Shown: in pieces, positions 16,847 to 27,467 of the stretch
Position numbering within the stretch: the first letter of the stretch is position 1
Layout: every line of letters begins with the position of its first letter
NCBI GenBank assembly: GCA_005405945.1
Contig: BJHW01000001.1
Location: 5,270,001 to 5,334,000, forward strand
DNA: 64,000 bases
DNA from: Streptomyces violaceusniger
GTDB taxonomy: Bacteria; Actinomycetota; Actinomycetes; Streptomycetales; Streptomycetaceae
Reading direction: 5' to 3'
The notes under the pieces: generated by a model
Told to the model about the DNA's origin: nothing
The model's database searches: none
Seen by the model: only the letters and a program-made list of their open reading frames with translations
Translations under genes and position numbers: made by a program

Positions 16847-17659
16847 ATGGAGGATGAGGAAAGCGGCGCGGTCCTGAGGACGGTCGGCCGCCAGATCAAG
16901 TTGTGGCGGGAAGCGGCCGGGCTGAAGCAGGCGGAGCTGGGGGCGGCGATCGGTTACGGAGAGGAGCAGGTTTCGGCCGTCGAGCGGGCTCGGCGCATCC
17001 CCAGCCCGGAGTTCCTGGACAACGCGGATCGGGTTTTGGAGGCGGGCGGCAAGATCGCCGCAATGAGGAAGGACGTGGCGGAGGCGCGTTACCCGAAGAA
17101 GGTTCGGGATATTGCGAAGTTGGAGGCCGACGCCGTCGAGTTGGGCGCCTACAACAACTCGGTCGTTGATGGCCTGTTGCAAACCGATGAGTACGCGACG
17201 GCGGTGTTCCGCGAACGACGCCCGACGTTCACGGACGAAGAGGTAGAGCAGCGAGTGGCCGCGCGTTTGGCCCGCCAGAAGATCATCGACACCTCGGCGG
17301 CGCGGCCACTCTTCAACTTCGTGCAGTGCGAGTCGACGTTACGCCGTCCCATCGGGGGCAAAATGGTGTTGCGACGCCAACTCGAACGCCTTTTGGAGAT
17401 GGGCCAGTTGCGGACCATCGACCTCCAGGTCCTACCTCTGAACCGAGAGGAGAACTGCGGCCTCGAAGGTCCGTTCCGGCTACTCCGACTCAAGGGCGGG
17501 GCGACGATTGCGCTGACCGAGATCCAGCTCCTCAGCCGTGTGATCGCCGACCCAAAAGAGGCCCAGATCCTTGACATTCGGTATGGGATCATCCGGGCGC
17601 AGGCTCTCACACCACGGGAGTCACTTGCATTCATCGAGAAAGTGCTGGGAGAGACATGA
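16847..17659 (+). CDS. XRE-family regulator with DUF5753 domain
   Basis: 270 residues. The N-terminal helix-turn-helix (about 12-70) contains LKQAELGAAIGYGEEQVSAV. The C-terminal DUF5753 region starts near YNNSVVDGLLQTDEYA and ends with ALTPRESLAFIEKV. Leu165 is encoded by TTA (17339-17341), so translation probably depends on the bldA tRNA and is growth-phase dependent. Its stop overlaps the ATG of the next gene (ATGA), giving translational coupling. Confidence 0.9.
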   Translation: MEDEESGAVLRTVGRQIKLWREAAGLKQAELGAAIGYGEEQVSAVERARRIPSPEFLDNADRVLEAGGKIAAMRKDVAEARYPKKVRDIAKLEADAVELGAYNNSVVDGLLQTDEYATAVFRERRPTFTDEEVEQRVAARLARQKIIDTSAARPLFNFVQCESTLRRPIGGKMVLRRQLERLLEMGQLRTIDLQVLPLNREENCGLEGPFRLLRLKGGATIALTEIQLLSRVIADPKEAQILDIRYGIIRAQALTPRESLAFIEKVLGET

Positions 17660-17913
17660 CCCTCAAGCCCTCTGATTCCGCGCTGCAGTGGATAAAGAGC
17701 AGCTACAGCACAGCCGACGGCCCCTCGTGTGTCGAGGTGGCCTGGAAGAAGAGCAGCTACAGCAGCAACGACGGCCCTGAGTGCGTTGAGGTCGCCACCA
17801 CGCCTGCCCGCGACACCATCCACATCCGCGACTCCAAGAACCCCAACGGCCCCCACCTCACCGTCACCCCCACCACCTGGACCGCGTTCGTCACCTACGC
17901 CAGCAACAACTAG
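17656..17913 (+). CDS. DUF397 protein with a duplicated N-terminal motif
   Basis: 85 residues. The block WIKSSYSTADGPSCVEVA is followed directly by WKKSSYSSNDGPECVEVA, so the first half of the DUF397 domain is present twice. The rest (DTIHIRDSKNPNGPHLTV) is single. DUF397 proteins partner with the XRE/DUF5753 regulator encoded just upstream and overlapping by 4 bp. The duplication is a recent in-frame event, judging from the near-identical residues. Confidence 0.9.
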   Translation: MTLKPSDSALQWIKSSYSTADGPSCVEVAWKKSSYSSNDGPECVEVATTPARDTIHIRDSKNPNGPHLTVTPTTWTAFVTYASNN

Positions 17914-18305
17914 GGGCCCGACGATCCCCTCCCCGCCCCTTCCCGAAACCATGGGCTCCGCCCCTGGGCCCCGGGGGCTGGACGGAGCCCCGCCTGGGGC
18001 CTGAGGCGGGCCCAGCCCGGGGCTGGGGCGGAGCCCCAGATTCGGGAAGGGGCGGGGAGGGGAAAGACCCACCGGCCCCCACCCACGGCGACCCACCGGC
18101 TGATCGCCCCGCAGCCGCTCGGCCTCGCCTTCGGCGTGTTCATCACCATTGCAGACCGAGCCGCGTGCCGTCGCGCCCCTGGTGGCCCCACCGCGGGGCG
18201 CATGTTGACCTGATTCATGCTCCTGACGTCCGGGTTCCGTCCCTAATCTCACGGCGGTTGTTGCCGAGCGTCGCTCCGTGAGGCGACGCGCAAAAAAGGG
18301 GGATC
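17914..18305. repeat. Gap with GGGGCGGAGCCCC-type palindromes
   Basis: Between 17930 and 18062 lie several copies of the palindromic motif CTGGGGCGGAGCCCC and its variants. They are flanked by CCCTCCCCGCCCCTTCCC on one side and by its complement GGGAAGGGGCGGGGAGGGG on the other, so the whole element is an imperfect inverted repeat of about 130 bp. No gene is seen. The remainder up to 18305 should hold the promoter of the next gene. Confidence 0.65.
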
Positions 18306-18677
18306 ATGAGATCTGCGCGAACACTCGCGCGCACTGTCTGCGCCACCGCCGTACTCGGAACCACCGTCGCGCTGGGCACCGGGCCGGTCTCCGCCGCGCC
18401 CGCCACCACCACCGCGAGCTGCGCCTATCCGTACGTGTGCATCCAGCGGTTGTCCGACGGGGTCATCATCGGACGGTTCCAGGACGTCACCTCGGGCTAC
18501 CAGGACCTGCCGTCCAGACCGAGCAACGTCAACATCATCAACACCCGACACGACGACGTCGCCTACATCCGTTACGGCAACGGATCGAAGGTCTGCGTCG
18601 CTCCGGACAGCACCTTCTACATCAAGGACTACGTCCTGACGGGCATTCGCATCTCCTCGTCCGCGACCTGCAGTTGA
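18306..18677 (+). CDS. Secreted peptidase inhibitor family I36-like protein
   Basis: 123 residues behind a strong AAGGGGG site. The signal peptide ends near VSAAPA. The mature part has ASCAYPYVCI at its start and RISSSATC at its end. Between them GRFQDVTSGYQDLP and NTRHDDVAYIRYGNG form the beta-gamma-crystallin-like fold of I36 (SMPI-type) inhibitors. Four cysteines could form two disulphides. A near copy follows 40 bp downstream. Confidence 0.8.
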   Translation: MRSARTLARTVCATAVLGTTVALGTGPVSAAPATTTASCAYPYVCIQRLSDGVIIGRFQDVTSGYQDLPSRPSNVNIINTRHDDVAYIRYGNGSKVCVAPDSTFYIKDYVLTGIRISSSATCS

Positions 18678-18717
18678 GCCACGTCATCACCGACCGGACA
18701 CCGATCAAGGAGGAGAG

Positions 18718-19120
18718 ATGAAGGCATCACGTAAGCCTCTCAGACGAGTCGCGTGGGCCGCGGCAGCGGCCACCGGGATCCTCGCCGCCTCGGCGGGAAC
18801 GGCGGTCGCCGTCCCCGCCGCCCCCACGACCGCCGCCGCCCCGCGAGTGCTGCGGCGAGCTGCGCGTATCCCTATGTGTGTCTGTTCAAGGACGGCGTCA
18901 GGATCGGCCAGTTCCAGGACGTCACCTCTGGTTTCCAGTCCCTGCCGTCCAAGCCGACCGGCACGGCCAGCTCGCCCATCACCGTCACCAACACCCGTCA
19001 CGACGACGTCGCCTACATCCGTTTCAACACGGGCACGACCGTGTGCCTCCCCCGGAGTACAGCACCAACTTCACCGGGACGCTGACCGGGATCCGCATCT
19101 CCTCCTCCGCGACCTGCTGA
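18718..19120 (+). pseudogene. Second I36-like secreted protein, two frame breaks
   Basis: The signal peptide (MKASRKPLRRVAW... GTAVAVPAAP) is in one frame. The core SCAYPYVCLFKDGVRIGQF to YIRFNTGTTVCLP is in a second, and EYSTNFTGTLTGIRISSSAT in a third. One missing base near 18843 and one missing C in 19049-19053 restore a protein of about 134 residues, clearly paralogous to its neighbour (RFQDVTSG/QFQDVTSG, NTRHDDVAYIR shared). An AAGGAGGAG site precedes its start. It is probably intact in the organism. Confidence 0.75.
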
Positions 19121-20015
19121 GGTCCGGCGTGGAGTGAGCCGCGATGCGGCACGCTGAAGCGGTCGGGGTCGGTCGAGTTAGATCGGCTTCGTCAGGGCTT
19201 GCGGCCCACGCCCCCGTACGCGTCGACGTCGGGGCCGCGCCGCTCGCCCCGTCGGGCCCCGGCCGCCACCGCGTGATCCGGACGATGCCGGGCTCCAGCA
19301 CGTCGAGCCCGTCGAAGAACGCGGCGAGCTCGTCGACCGGGCGGACGTAGTACGGGACCGCACCGCTCGCGTTGTACGTCTCGGAGGCCGCGATCATGCC
19401 CTCGCTGGTGGCGGTGGAGTCGCCGATCACCAGGTAGCTGCCGGACGGCAGACCGGCCATCAGGCGGTTCACCAGGGAACGGGCCTCGGCGTGGTCGGCG
19501 ACGTGGCCGAGGACGTTGAGCAGCACCAGGGCGACCGGTTGGGTGAGGTCCAGCGTTCCGGCCGCCGCCCGGAGTACGGCGTCGGGGTCGTAGAGATCCG
19601 CGTCGAGGTAGTCGGTGGCGCCCTCGGGGGTGCTGCTCAGCAGGGTGCGGGCGTGCACCAGGACCAGCGGGTCGTTGTCGACGTACACGATGCGCGCGTC
19701 CGGCGCGACGCGCTGCGCGACCTCGTGGGTGTTGTCAGCGGTGGGCAACCCGGTGCCGATGTCGAGGAACTGGCGTACGCCGTGCTCGGCGGCGAGGCAG
19801 GTGATGGCGCGGGAGAGGAAGTGACGGCTGGTCACGGCCACGTCGGCCAGGCCCGGGAAGATCTCCTTGATCTTGTCGCCGACCTCGCGGTCGGCCTCGT
19901 AGTTGTCCTTGCCGCCCACGAAGTAGTTCCAGAAGCGGGCGGAGTGCGGCTTGGTGGTGTCCATGCGCTGCGCGACATCGGCGGCCGTGCTGTGGGTCGG
20001 CTCGTGCTCGGACAA
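19071..20015 (-). CDS. S-adenosyl-methionine-dependent methyltransferase (DUF574/Methyltransf_19 type)
   Basis: TTG 20015 lies 8 nt behind AGGAG and begins LSEHEPTHST, matching family N-termini. KPHSARFWNYFVGGKDNY and FLDIGTGLPTADNTHEVAQ are hallmark sequences. The as-read frame runs to 19071, but one added base near 19231-19253 gives the family ending DVDAYGGVGRKP and a stop at 19192, which removes the overlap with the convergent I36-like gene. These enzymes are numerous in Streptomyces and their substrates are mostly unknown. Confidence 0.85.
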   Translation of the reverse strand: MSEHEPTHSTAADVAQRMDTTKPHSARFWNYFVGGKDNYEADREVGDKIKEIFPGLADVAVTSRHFLSRAITCLAAEHGVRQFLDIGTGLPTADNTHEVAQRVAPDARIVYVDNDPLVLVHARTLLSSTPEGATDYLDADLYDPDAVLRAAAGTLDLTQPVALVLLNVLGHVADHAEARSLVNRLMAGLPSGSYLVIGDSTATSEGMIAASETYNASGAVPYYVRPVDELAAFFDGLDVLEPGIVRITRWRPGPDGASGAAPTSTRTGAWAASPDEADLTRPTPTASACRIAAHSTPDLSRSRRRRCGSRSASR

Positions 20016-20204
20016 GGAGCTGGCTCCTGACGGGAGTTCGTGGGGGTAGGTACGTAGGTGATGATCTCCTGCAAAGTTAGACGGAGCCAGTCGCCCAGTG
20101 CACCGAAACGGTCGGGGAGCGAAAGATTGGCCACATATGTGTGCGGCGCCGTCGGTGCGGAGGAGCCGCACGCCCGGGGCCGGTTCGCCGGTTGCCGCGC
20201 CGGG

Positions 20205-21617
20205 TTACGCGTGGTGGGCGGGTGGGTGGCGTTCGTACCACCGCTGGTCGGCCTCCAGCTGGGCCGCCAGCGAGATGAGCACGGGCTCGCTGTTGGCCGG
20301 GCCCAGGAGCTGGGCGCCCAGCGGCAGGGTGGCGGCGGGGTCGGCGAACCCGGCGGGGACGTTCATCGCGGGCCAGCCCAGGACGTTCCACGGCCAGGCG
20401 TACGGGCACGCCGCGATCATGGCCCGGTCCGTACGCCACCCGGACAGACCGGCCATGGCGCCGATCCGCAGCGGGGGCGTGGCCGTCGTCGGGGAGAGGA
20501 CGACGTCGAAGCGCTCGAAGATCGCCCCGACCTGGCGCCGCAGCGGCTCCTCGTACGACCGCGCCCACCGCAGCGCGGCGCCGCCCAGCAGGCGGCCGTT
20601 GCGGACGGCGCCGCGGGTGCGGATGTCCAGCAGCAGCGGATCGGGGACCCGGCCGGACCATTCGGTGAGCCCGGCCGTGGCGCGCGGCAGGAAGGAGAAG
20701 CCCACGAGCCCGTAGCGCGGCTCGGCCTCCACGACCTCGTGGCCGAGGGCCGCCAGCCGCTCGGCGAGCCGGACGACGGCGGCCCGTACCACCGGGTCCA
20801 GCCTCTTCGGGGTGCCGGTGAAGGCCGTCTTGAACGACAGGGCGATCCGCAGCCGCCCGGGCTCGCGGCCCACCGCGGACAGCACGTCCACCGGCTCGGG
20901 GCAGTGCAGATCCCCCTTACAGTTGCCGGTCGCGGCATGCAGCAGCAGCGCCGCGTCGGCGACCGTACGGGCCAGCGGGCCGTTGCAGGTGATGCCGTTG
21001 AACGCCTCGGCGTCCGGCCAGGTGGAGATCCGGCCGCGCTGCGGCTTGATGCCGACGAGATGCGTCCAGGCGGCGGGGATGCGGACCGAGCCCGCGCCGT
21101 CCGAACCGAGCGCGGCGGGGACCAGACCGGCGGCGACGGCGGCCGCGCCGCCGCCGGAGGAGCCGCCGGGGGTGTACTCCGGGTTCCAGGGGTTGCGGGT
21201 GTCGCCGAAGGCGGGGCCCTCGGTGAACGGCCACTGGCCCAGCTCGGGGGTGTTGGTCTTGCCGACGATCACGGCCCCGGCCGCCTTCAGCCGCCGTACC
21301 GCCTCGCCGTCCTCGGTCTTGGCGGGGAAGTCCCCGCGGCAGCCGAAGGCGGTGGGCTCGCCCGCGACGTCCGTGTCGTCCTTGACCGCGAGCGGGACGC
21401 CGAGCAGCGGCAGCCGCTCCCCCGCCGCGAGCCGCCGGTCGGCCTCGGCGGCCTCGCGCAGGGCGGCCTCGGCGCGGATGCGGCGGAAGGCGTTGAGCGT
21501 GGGCTGGGTCTCGGCGATGCGCTGGAGCGACTGCTCGACCAGCGCACGGGAGGTCACCTCGCCGCCGGCCAGGGCGCGGATCTGCTCGCCCAGACCCTTG
21601 GGAAGGACGCTGGTCAC
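20205..21617 (-). CDS. Amidase (amidase-signature family)
   Basis: 470 residues from a GTG preceded by GAGGAGG. The Ser-cisSer-Lys triad can be placed: Lys in PLAVKDDTDV (about 76), cis-Ser in GGSSGGGAAAV (about 150) and the nucleophile in SDGAGSVRIPA (about 176). The family hydrolyses amides such as aryl or aliphatic amides. No glutaminyl-tRNA amidotransferase partners are adjacent, so it is a stand-alone amidase. Confidence 0.9.
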   Translation of the reverse strand: MTSVLPKGLGEQIRALAGGEVTSRALVEQSLQRIAETQPTLNAFRRIRAEAALREAAEADRRLAAGERLPLLGVPLAVKDDTDVAGEPTAFGCRGDFPAKTEDGEAVRRLKAAGAVIVGKTNTPELGQWPFTEGPAFGDTRNPWNPEYTPGGSSGGGAAAVAAGLVPAALGSDGAGSVRIPAAWTHLVGIKPQRGRISTWPDAEAFNGITCNGPLARTVADAALLLHAATGNCKGDLHCPEPVDVLSAVGREPGRLRIALSFKTAFTGTPKRLDPVVRAAVVRLAERLAALGHEVVEAEPRYGLVGFSFLPRATAGLTEWSGRVPDPLLLDIRTRGAVRNGRLLGGAALRWARSYEEPLRRQVGAIFERFDVVLSPTTATPPLRIGAMAGLSGWRTDRAMIAACPYAWPWNVLGWPAMNVPAGFADPAATLPLGAQLLGPANSEPVLISLAAQLEADQRWYERHPPAHHA

Positions 21618-21747
21618 CGTGGACCTCCTCGGGTGAGTTCGGCCACTCCCCCTTTACCCCAGGTGGCCGCTCGGCGCACCCTGGGCAACGGTGATGACCC
21701 TTTCATCACGTTCATCACGATCATCGCCGAGCACAGAGGACACCCGC

Positions 21748-21903
21748 ATGACCGACATCGCGGCGCGCCGCGCCGGGCTCACCGGCCTCCAGGCCCACAC
21801 CGGGGGCCCCTCCGACGGTGAGGGCCACCTGCTGGAGCATCTGCTCGGCTGGTCGCTGGTCGTCGTCCTCGCGTTGCTCACCACGGGGCTGGGGCTGTTC
21901 TGA
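21748..21903 (+). CDS. 51-residue tail-anchored membrane protein
   Basis: MTDIAARRAGLTGL opens a soluble, His-containing stretch. HLLEHLLGWSLVVVLALLTTG ends as one C-terminal transmembrane helix, so the N-terminus faces the cytoplasm. AGAGGA lies upstream. It is too small for family assignment. It is placed between the divergent amidase gene and the B3/B4 gene. Confidence 0.5.
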   Translation: MTDIAARRAGLTGLQAHTGGPSDGEGHLLEHLLGWSLVVVLALLTTGLGLF

Positions 21904-21958
21904 GCCTACAGGTCGCGGTCCAGCACACTGCACCGCGCCGTATGCCATAGTGGACTAC

Positions 21959-22672
21959 ATGACGTTCGACGCCGCAGCCTGGCTGGAATCCGCCACCATC
22001 GATCCCGCCGTACTCGCCCTGCGCCCCGACTACCGGGCGCTGCTCATCACCGCCGAGGGGCTGCTTCCTGGGCCCAGTGACGAGCTCAGCGAGCGGCTGC
22101 TGGCCGACGCCGAGTCGGCGGCGCGGGAGCGGTTCGGGGACGGTCCGGTGGAAGAACATCCGCATCTGGCCGCCTGGCGCGAGGCGTTCCGCGCCTTCGG
22201 CGCGAAGCCGCAGCGCACCCGGCCCAGCGCGGAGGCACTGCTGCGGCGGGTGCCCGCCGGGCTGCCCCGGGTGGACCGGCTGACCGACATCTACAACGCG
22301 ATCTCGGTCGGACATGTGATCCCGCTCGGCGGCGAAGACCTCGACCACTACGTGGGCGCGGCCCGGCTGGTGCGCGCCGAGGGCGACGAGACCTTCGAGA
22401 CGACGGCCGGGGGCGAGCCCGTGGTGGAGCACCCGGCGCCCGGCGAGGTGGTGTGGCGGGACGACACGGGCGCCACCTGCCGCCGCTGGAACTGGCGCCA
22501 GTGCACCCGCACGCGGCTCACGCATGACACGACCCGGGCGATGTTCGTTCTGGACGCGCTGGGGCCGATGGACGACACGGCGCTGAAGGCCGCCGGCGAC
22601 CAGCTGATGGAGGCGCTGATGGCCTCCAGCCCTGGGGTGACGATTGCCTCGAGGGTGCTGGGTGCGGAGTAG
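21959..22672 (+). CDS. B3/B4 tRNA-binding domain protein
   Basis: 237 residues resembling the free-standing B3/B4 editing domain of phenylalanyl-tRNA synthetase beta chains: VPAGLPRVDRLTDIYNAISV near the middle and EVVWRDDTGATCRRWNWRQC with the later TRLTHDTTRAMFVLDALG. Such proteins may edit mischarged tRNA or act on free aminoacyl compounds. CATAGT at 21946-21951 lies 7 nt before the ATG, indicating a leaderless message. Confidence 0.8.
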   Translation: MTFDAAAWLESATIDPAVLALRPDYRALLITAEGLLPGPSDELSERLLADAESAARERFGDGPVEEHPHLAAWREAFRAFGAKPQRTRPSAEALLRRVPAGLPRVDRLTDIYNAISVGHVIPLGGEDLDHYVGAARLVRAEGDETFETTAGGEPVVEHPAPGEVVWRDDTGATCRRWNWRQCTRTRLTHDTTRAMFVLDALGPMDDTALKAAGDQLMEALMASSPGVTIASRVLGAE

Positions 22673-23052
22673 CGGGCCCGCCCCTGCGACGGCCCCGGCG
22701 GACCTTTCCCCTCCCCGCCCCTTCCCGTAACCAGGGGCTCCGCCCCTGGACCCCGGGATCTGGGGCGGAGCCCCACCACGCGGCAGAGCCGCATATCGAC
22801 GCTGTGGGAAGGGGCAGAGCCCCGGGGCGGGGGCTGGGGCAGAGCCCCGAAGCGGGCCCTGGGGCGCACCCTCGGCACGGGGCCTGGGGCGCAGCCCGAA
22901 GCGGGGCCTGGGGCGCAGCCCCGGTCGGGGGTCTGGGGCGCAGCCCCGGTCGGGGGGTCTGGGGCGCAGCCCCGGTACGGGGCCTGGGGCGGAGCACCAG
23001 TATCGGGGAGGGGCGGGGAGGGGAGCAGCCCGCCGCAGGCGTCAAGCGCGGG
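22673..23052. repeat. Gap with REP-like element and a tandem GGGGCGCAGCCCC array
   Basis: 22700-22815 holds an inverted element (CCCTCCCCGCCCCTTCCC... GGGGCGGAGCCCCA...GCAGAGCCGCATATCGACGCTG). From about 22815 to 23000 the palindrome-bearing unit GGTCTGGGGCGCAGCCCCGG repeats about six times with 25-30 bp period and some decay. No gene is seen. Confidence 0.65.
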
Positions 23053-23268
23053 CTAGAACAGCGCCTGCTGGCCCGGCGTCGGAGGCTCCTCCTCGCCGAA
23101 CAGCTTCGGCGGAGTCGTGAGCAGCGGCGCGATCCGCCGCGAGCCGGGGCAGGAGATCAGCTCGTACGCGGAGCGCCGCCCCGGCGGGTCATGGCGGGCG
23201 AAGCGCCCGCCGACGACCGCGATCTCTCGGGTGCAGACCGGGCAGGTGCGGCGGGGTGACGACGACAT
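23053..23268 (-). CDS. Small zinc-ribbon-like protein
   Basis: 71 residues starting MSSSPRRTCPVCTREIAVV at ATG 23268. It has one clear CPVC pair, then HDPPGRRSAYELISCPGS with further metal-ligand candidates, and an acidic C-terminus (FGEEEPPTPGQQALF). It is probably a small cytosolic metal-binding protein. The function is unknown. It lies downstream of the acyl-CoA mutase gene in the same direction. Confidence 0.65.
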   Translation of the reverse strand: MSSSPRRTCPVCTREIAVVGGRFARHDPPGRRSAYELISCPGSRRIAPLLTTPPKLFGEEEPPTPGQQALF

Positions 23269-23372
23269 GGCTCCAGTGTCACCCACCCCTCCGACAACGG
23301 CCCCGGACCGACTCCCCGGCATCCGACTCCCCGGCATCCGCCGCCCCGGCCCCGGCATCCGCCGCCCCGTCC

Positions 23373-24962
<1,590 letters not shown>

Positions 24963-25093
24963 GGGTCACGCCTCCTGTTGGCTGATACCGGGCGTTCTCC
25001 CGGTACGGGGCCTTGTTCACAGCATGCGTCGAGGTTCGCCCCCTGGCAGCCCCGGGAAGCATTCAGAGCAAAAAGATCAGGGGAGGGGTTCGG

Positions 25094-25990
25094 ATGCACC
25101 GGACAGCGGTGGTCGGCACCGCGCTGGCCACGGCCACGGCGGCGGCGCTCGTCGCCGGGTGCCGGCCGGGGGAGGCGACCGTGAACGGCCGGGGGCAGGA
25201 GCGACCCCAGGCCCGGGCGAGTACGAGCGCACCCGCGCGCGAGACACCGCCCCGGCCGCGGCGCACGTACACCCACAAGGCCAAGCCCAAGCGGGCGGTG
25301 GCGCGCCCGCCGCGCACCACGGCCCCTGCCATGCCGCGGCGCACCGCGCCGAGGGTGGCCCCGCCGGTGATCCCCTTCGGCACCAGCGGGGACCGGGTGC
25401 GCGAGCTCCAGGCCCGGCTTCGCGCGCTCGGCCTCTTCCACCGGAACCCGACCGGGTACTTCGGCACGATCACGCAGGCGTCGGTCAGCGCGTACCAGCG
25501 GGGCCACGGCCTCGCGGCCACCGGCTCGGTCAATCAGCGCACCTGGACCTCACTGCGCTCGGCGACGAAGACGCCCACGCGCGACGAGCTCTACCCGCCG
25601 ACCACCCTCCCCCTGGCCAAGCCGGACCCGCGGTGCCTGACCGGCCGGGTGCTGTGCATCAGCAAGACCAGCCGCACGCTGGCCTGGATGGTCAACGGCC
25701 GGGTGGTGTCGGCGATGGATGTGCGCTTCGGCTCGGAGTACACCCCGACCCGGGAGGGGCTGTTCCAGGTCAACTTCAAGAGCCGGGACCATGTCTCGAC
25801 GATCTATCACACGCCGATGCCCTATGCGATGTTCTTCAGCGGCGGCCAGGCGGTGCACTACTCCTCGGACTTCGCCGCCCGCGGCTACAGCGGCGCCTCA
25901 CACGGCTGTGTGAACGTCCGGGACAAGAAGAAGATCGCCGCGCTCTTCGAGAAGGTGAAGGCGGGCGACAAGGTCGTGGTCTACAAGTAG
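25094..25990 (+). CDS. L,D-transpeptidase lipoprotein with peptidoglycan-binding domain
   Basis: 298 residues. The lipobox LVAGC at about residue 21-25 predicts an acylated Cys. A Pro/Arg-rich linker is followed by PG_binding_1 (GDRVRELQARLRALGLF... TYFGTI-type helix pattern, about 95-155). The YkuD domain (about 180-298) ends with the catalytic SHGCVNVRD. It would form or modify 3-3 cross-links, or attach proteins to peptidoglycan, outside the membrane. A 14-bp hairpin follows. Confidence 0.92.
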   Translation: MHRTAVVGTALATATAAALVAGCRPGEATVNGRGQERPQARASTSAPARETPPRPRRTYTHKAKPKRAVARPPRTTAPAMPRRTAPRVAPPVIPFGTSGDRVRELQARLRALGLFHRNPTGYFGTITQASVSAYQRGHGLAATGSVNQRTWTSLRSATKTPTRDELYPPTTLPLAKPDPRCLTGRVLCISKTSRTLAWMVNGRVVSAMDVRFGSEYTPTREGLFQVNFKSRDHVSTIYHTPMPYAMFFSGGQAVHYSSDFAARGYSGASHGCVNVRDKKKIAALFEKVKAGDKVVVYK

Positions 25991-26073
25991 GAACGCACCA
26001 TCAATTGAGGAACCACGACGGCGAGCACCCGGTCCGCGAGAGCGGCGCCGGTTTAGGCGTAAAGAAGGGGGGC

Positions 26074-26112
26074 GGCGCGGGCAGAGCCGGGGGAACGTGC
26101 TCTGCCCGCGCC
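26074..26112. terminator. Bidirectional terminator
   Basis: GGCGCGGGCAGAGC (26074-26087) pairs perfectly with GCTCTGCCCGCGCC (26099-26112), giving a 14-bp GC-rich stem with an 11-nt loop between two convergent genes. A second small hairpin (TTTCAGCG/CGCTGAAA) follows at 26183-26202. Confidence 0.75.
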
Positions 26113-26229
26113 GAATGCGCGGAGCCGTCGGTACGGGGGGAACCTCGGCTCCCGCGCGGCCGATGACCAGTCGGCCCGTTTCTTTCAGCGTCACCGCTGA
26201 AAAAAACGTCACACCTGGGTGCCCGAGTC

Positions 26230-27467
26230 TCAGTCGGCACCCGTTCCCGCGGTGGTCGTGGGGTCGCCCGAAGCGGGCGAATCCGTGGGTGGCGCGGGGT
26301 CCTGAGGCGTCTCGGGGTCAGCGGCGGTCGTGGGCGTGGTGGCGTCGCTCGGCGTGCCCGTGGTGTCCGGCGGAGGGGGCGGCGGGATCGGCTCGCCGTC
26401 CCCGCCCCCTTTTCCCTGATCGCCACCGGAGTCGCCACCGCTGCCCGAACCGGCACTGTCACCGGAGCCGGACCCGGAGCCGGACCCGGAGCCGCCGTTG
26501 CCCGAGCCGCTGTCCGTGCCGCCGCTGTCGCCGCCGCTGCCCGTGTTCTCGCCGCTGCGCGGGGTGCCGCCCGTACCGTCGTCGGCCAGGACCTGCGTGC
26601 AGTAGCCGTGGATGGCGGACGCGCCGCCCGCCGCCTTCGCCAGCTTCTTCAACGACTTCTTGTCGAGGTCCGCGCCCACACCCGTTTCGGAGTCCAGGTA
26701 GCGCGGGCAGACGCTCAGGGCCCAGCCCGAGACGCCGGGCTTCCCCTTCGAGGAACCCTTCGACGTACCGTTCTTGCCCTTGCCGTCGCCCTCCGGATCG
26801 GAGGGAACCGTTCCGCCTTGGGCGCCGTTCGAGCCCACATCGCTGGCATCGTTGTCGCCCGAACCGCTGGGGTCAGGCGTCGTCGTACCGCCGTCCTCGG
26901 AGATCTCCGGATGGGCTGAGTTCCCGCCGGTGCCGCCGTCCGGCATGCTCACCGAGGGGCCCGGAGTGTGATCGCTCTGCCCGAACGGTGTCGGCAGTAC
27001 CCCGCGGCTGCCGCCACCGCGAATCCGCTGAGCGCGCATCCGGCCACGACCGCGACCATGCCCGCGCGCAGCGGGCGGCGCAGCCGCGGCTGTCTGTCTC
27101 TGAACCGCCGGATCCGGTGCGGCCGCCGGGCCATGTCCATTTCGGCCACCTCGGCCACGGACCCCGCCCCGGCCACGGACCCCGCCTCGGCCTCGGCACC
27201 CGCCTCGGCGCCGATCCCGACCCGGGCCGCCCGGAAGGCGGCCACGGCCGCCTCCTCACCGGGAAGCACGGACGCGTCGGAGGGGACCGCCGTACGGCCC
27301 GCGCCGGCGACGGCGCTGAGCACGGCCGCCAACCGTTCCGCATCGGCATATGACTGGTCGCCCCGGCCGTCGGGAGCTGCGGGCTGCCCCTCGACCGGTT
27401 CGCCGCGAAGCAACCGCTCCGCGGCACTGTCATCCAGCCAGCTGTAGCGGTGGTCTTCGGCCATCAC
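26230..27467 (-). pseudogene. Membrane partner of the ECF sigma factor (anti-sigma-like), frameshifted
   Basis: The first frame from GTG 27467 gives an N-terminal cytoplasmic part (AEDHRYSWLDDSAAERLLRG), a basic stretch, and one membrane helix (AGMVAVVAGCALSGFAVAAA). The second frame continues VLPTPFGQSDHTPGPSVSMP, then a Gly/Ser/Thr-rich extracellular region with one compact block (WALSVCPRYLDSETGVGADL... IHGYCTQVL). One missing G at 27000-27003 (C-run on the plus strand) joins them to about 413 residues. It overlaps the sigma gene by 4 bp, so it is probably its regulator, though no zinc anti-sigma motif is visible. Confidence 0.65.

Noticed and set aside
17930..18062. Inverted repeat ends of an insertion sequence
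   Set aside because: No transposase frame lies between or near the arms and no target duplication is visible; a REP-like element explains it better.
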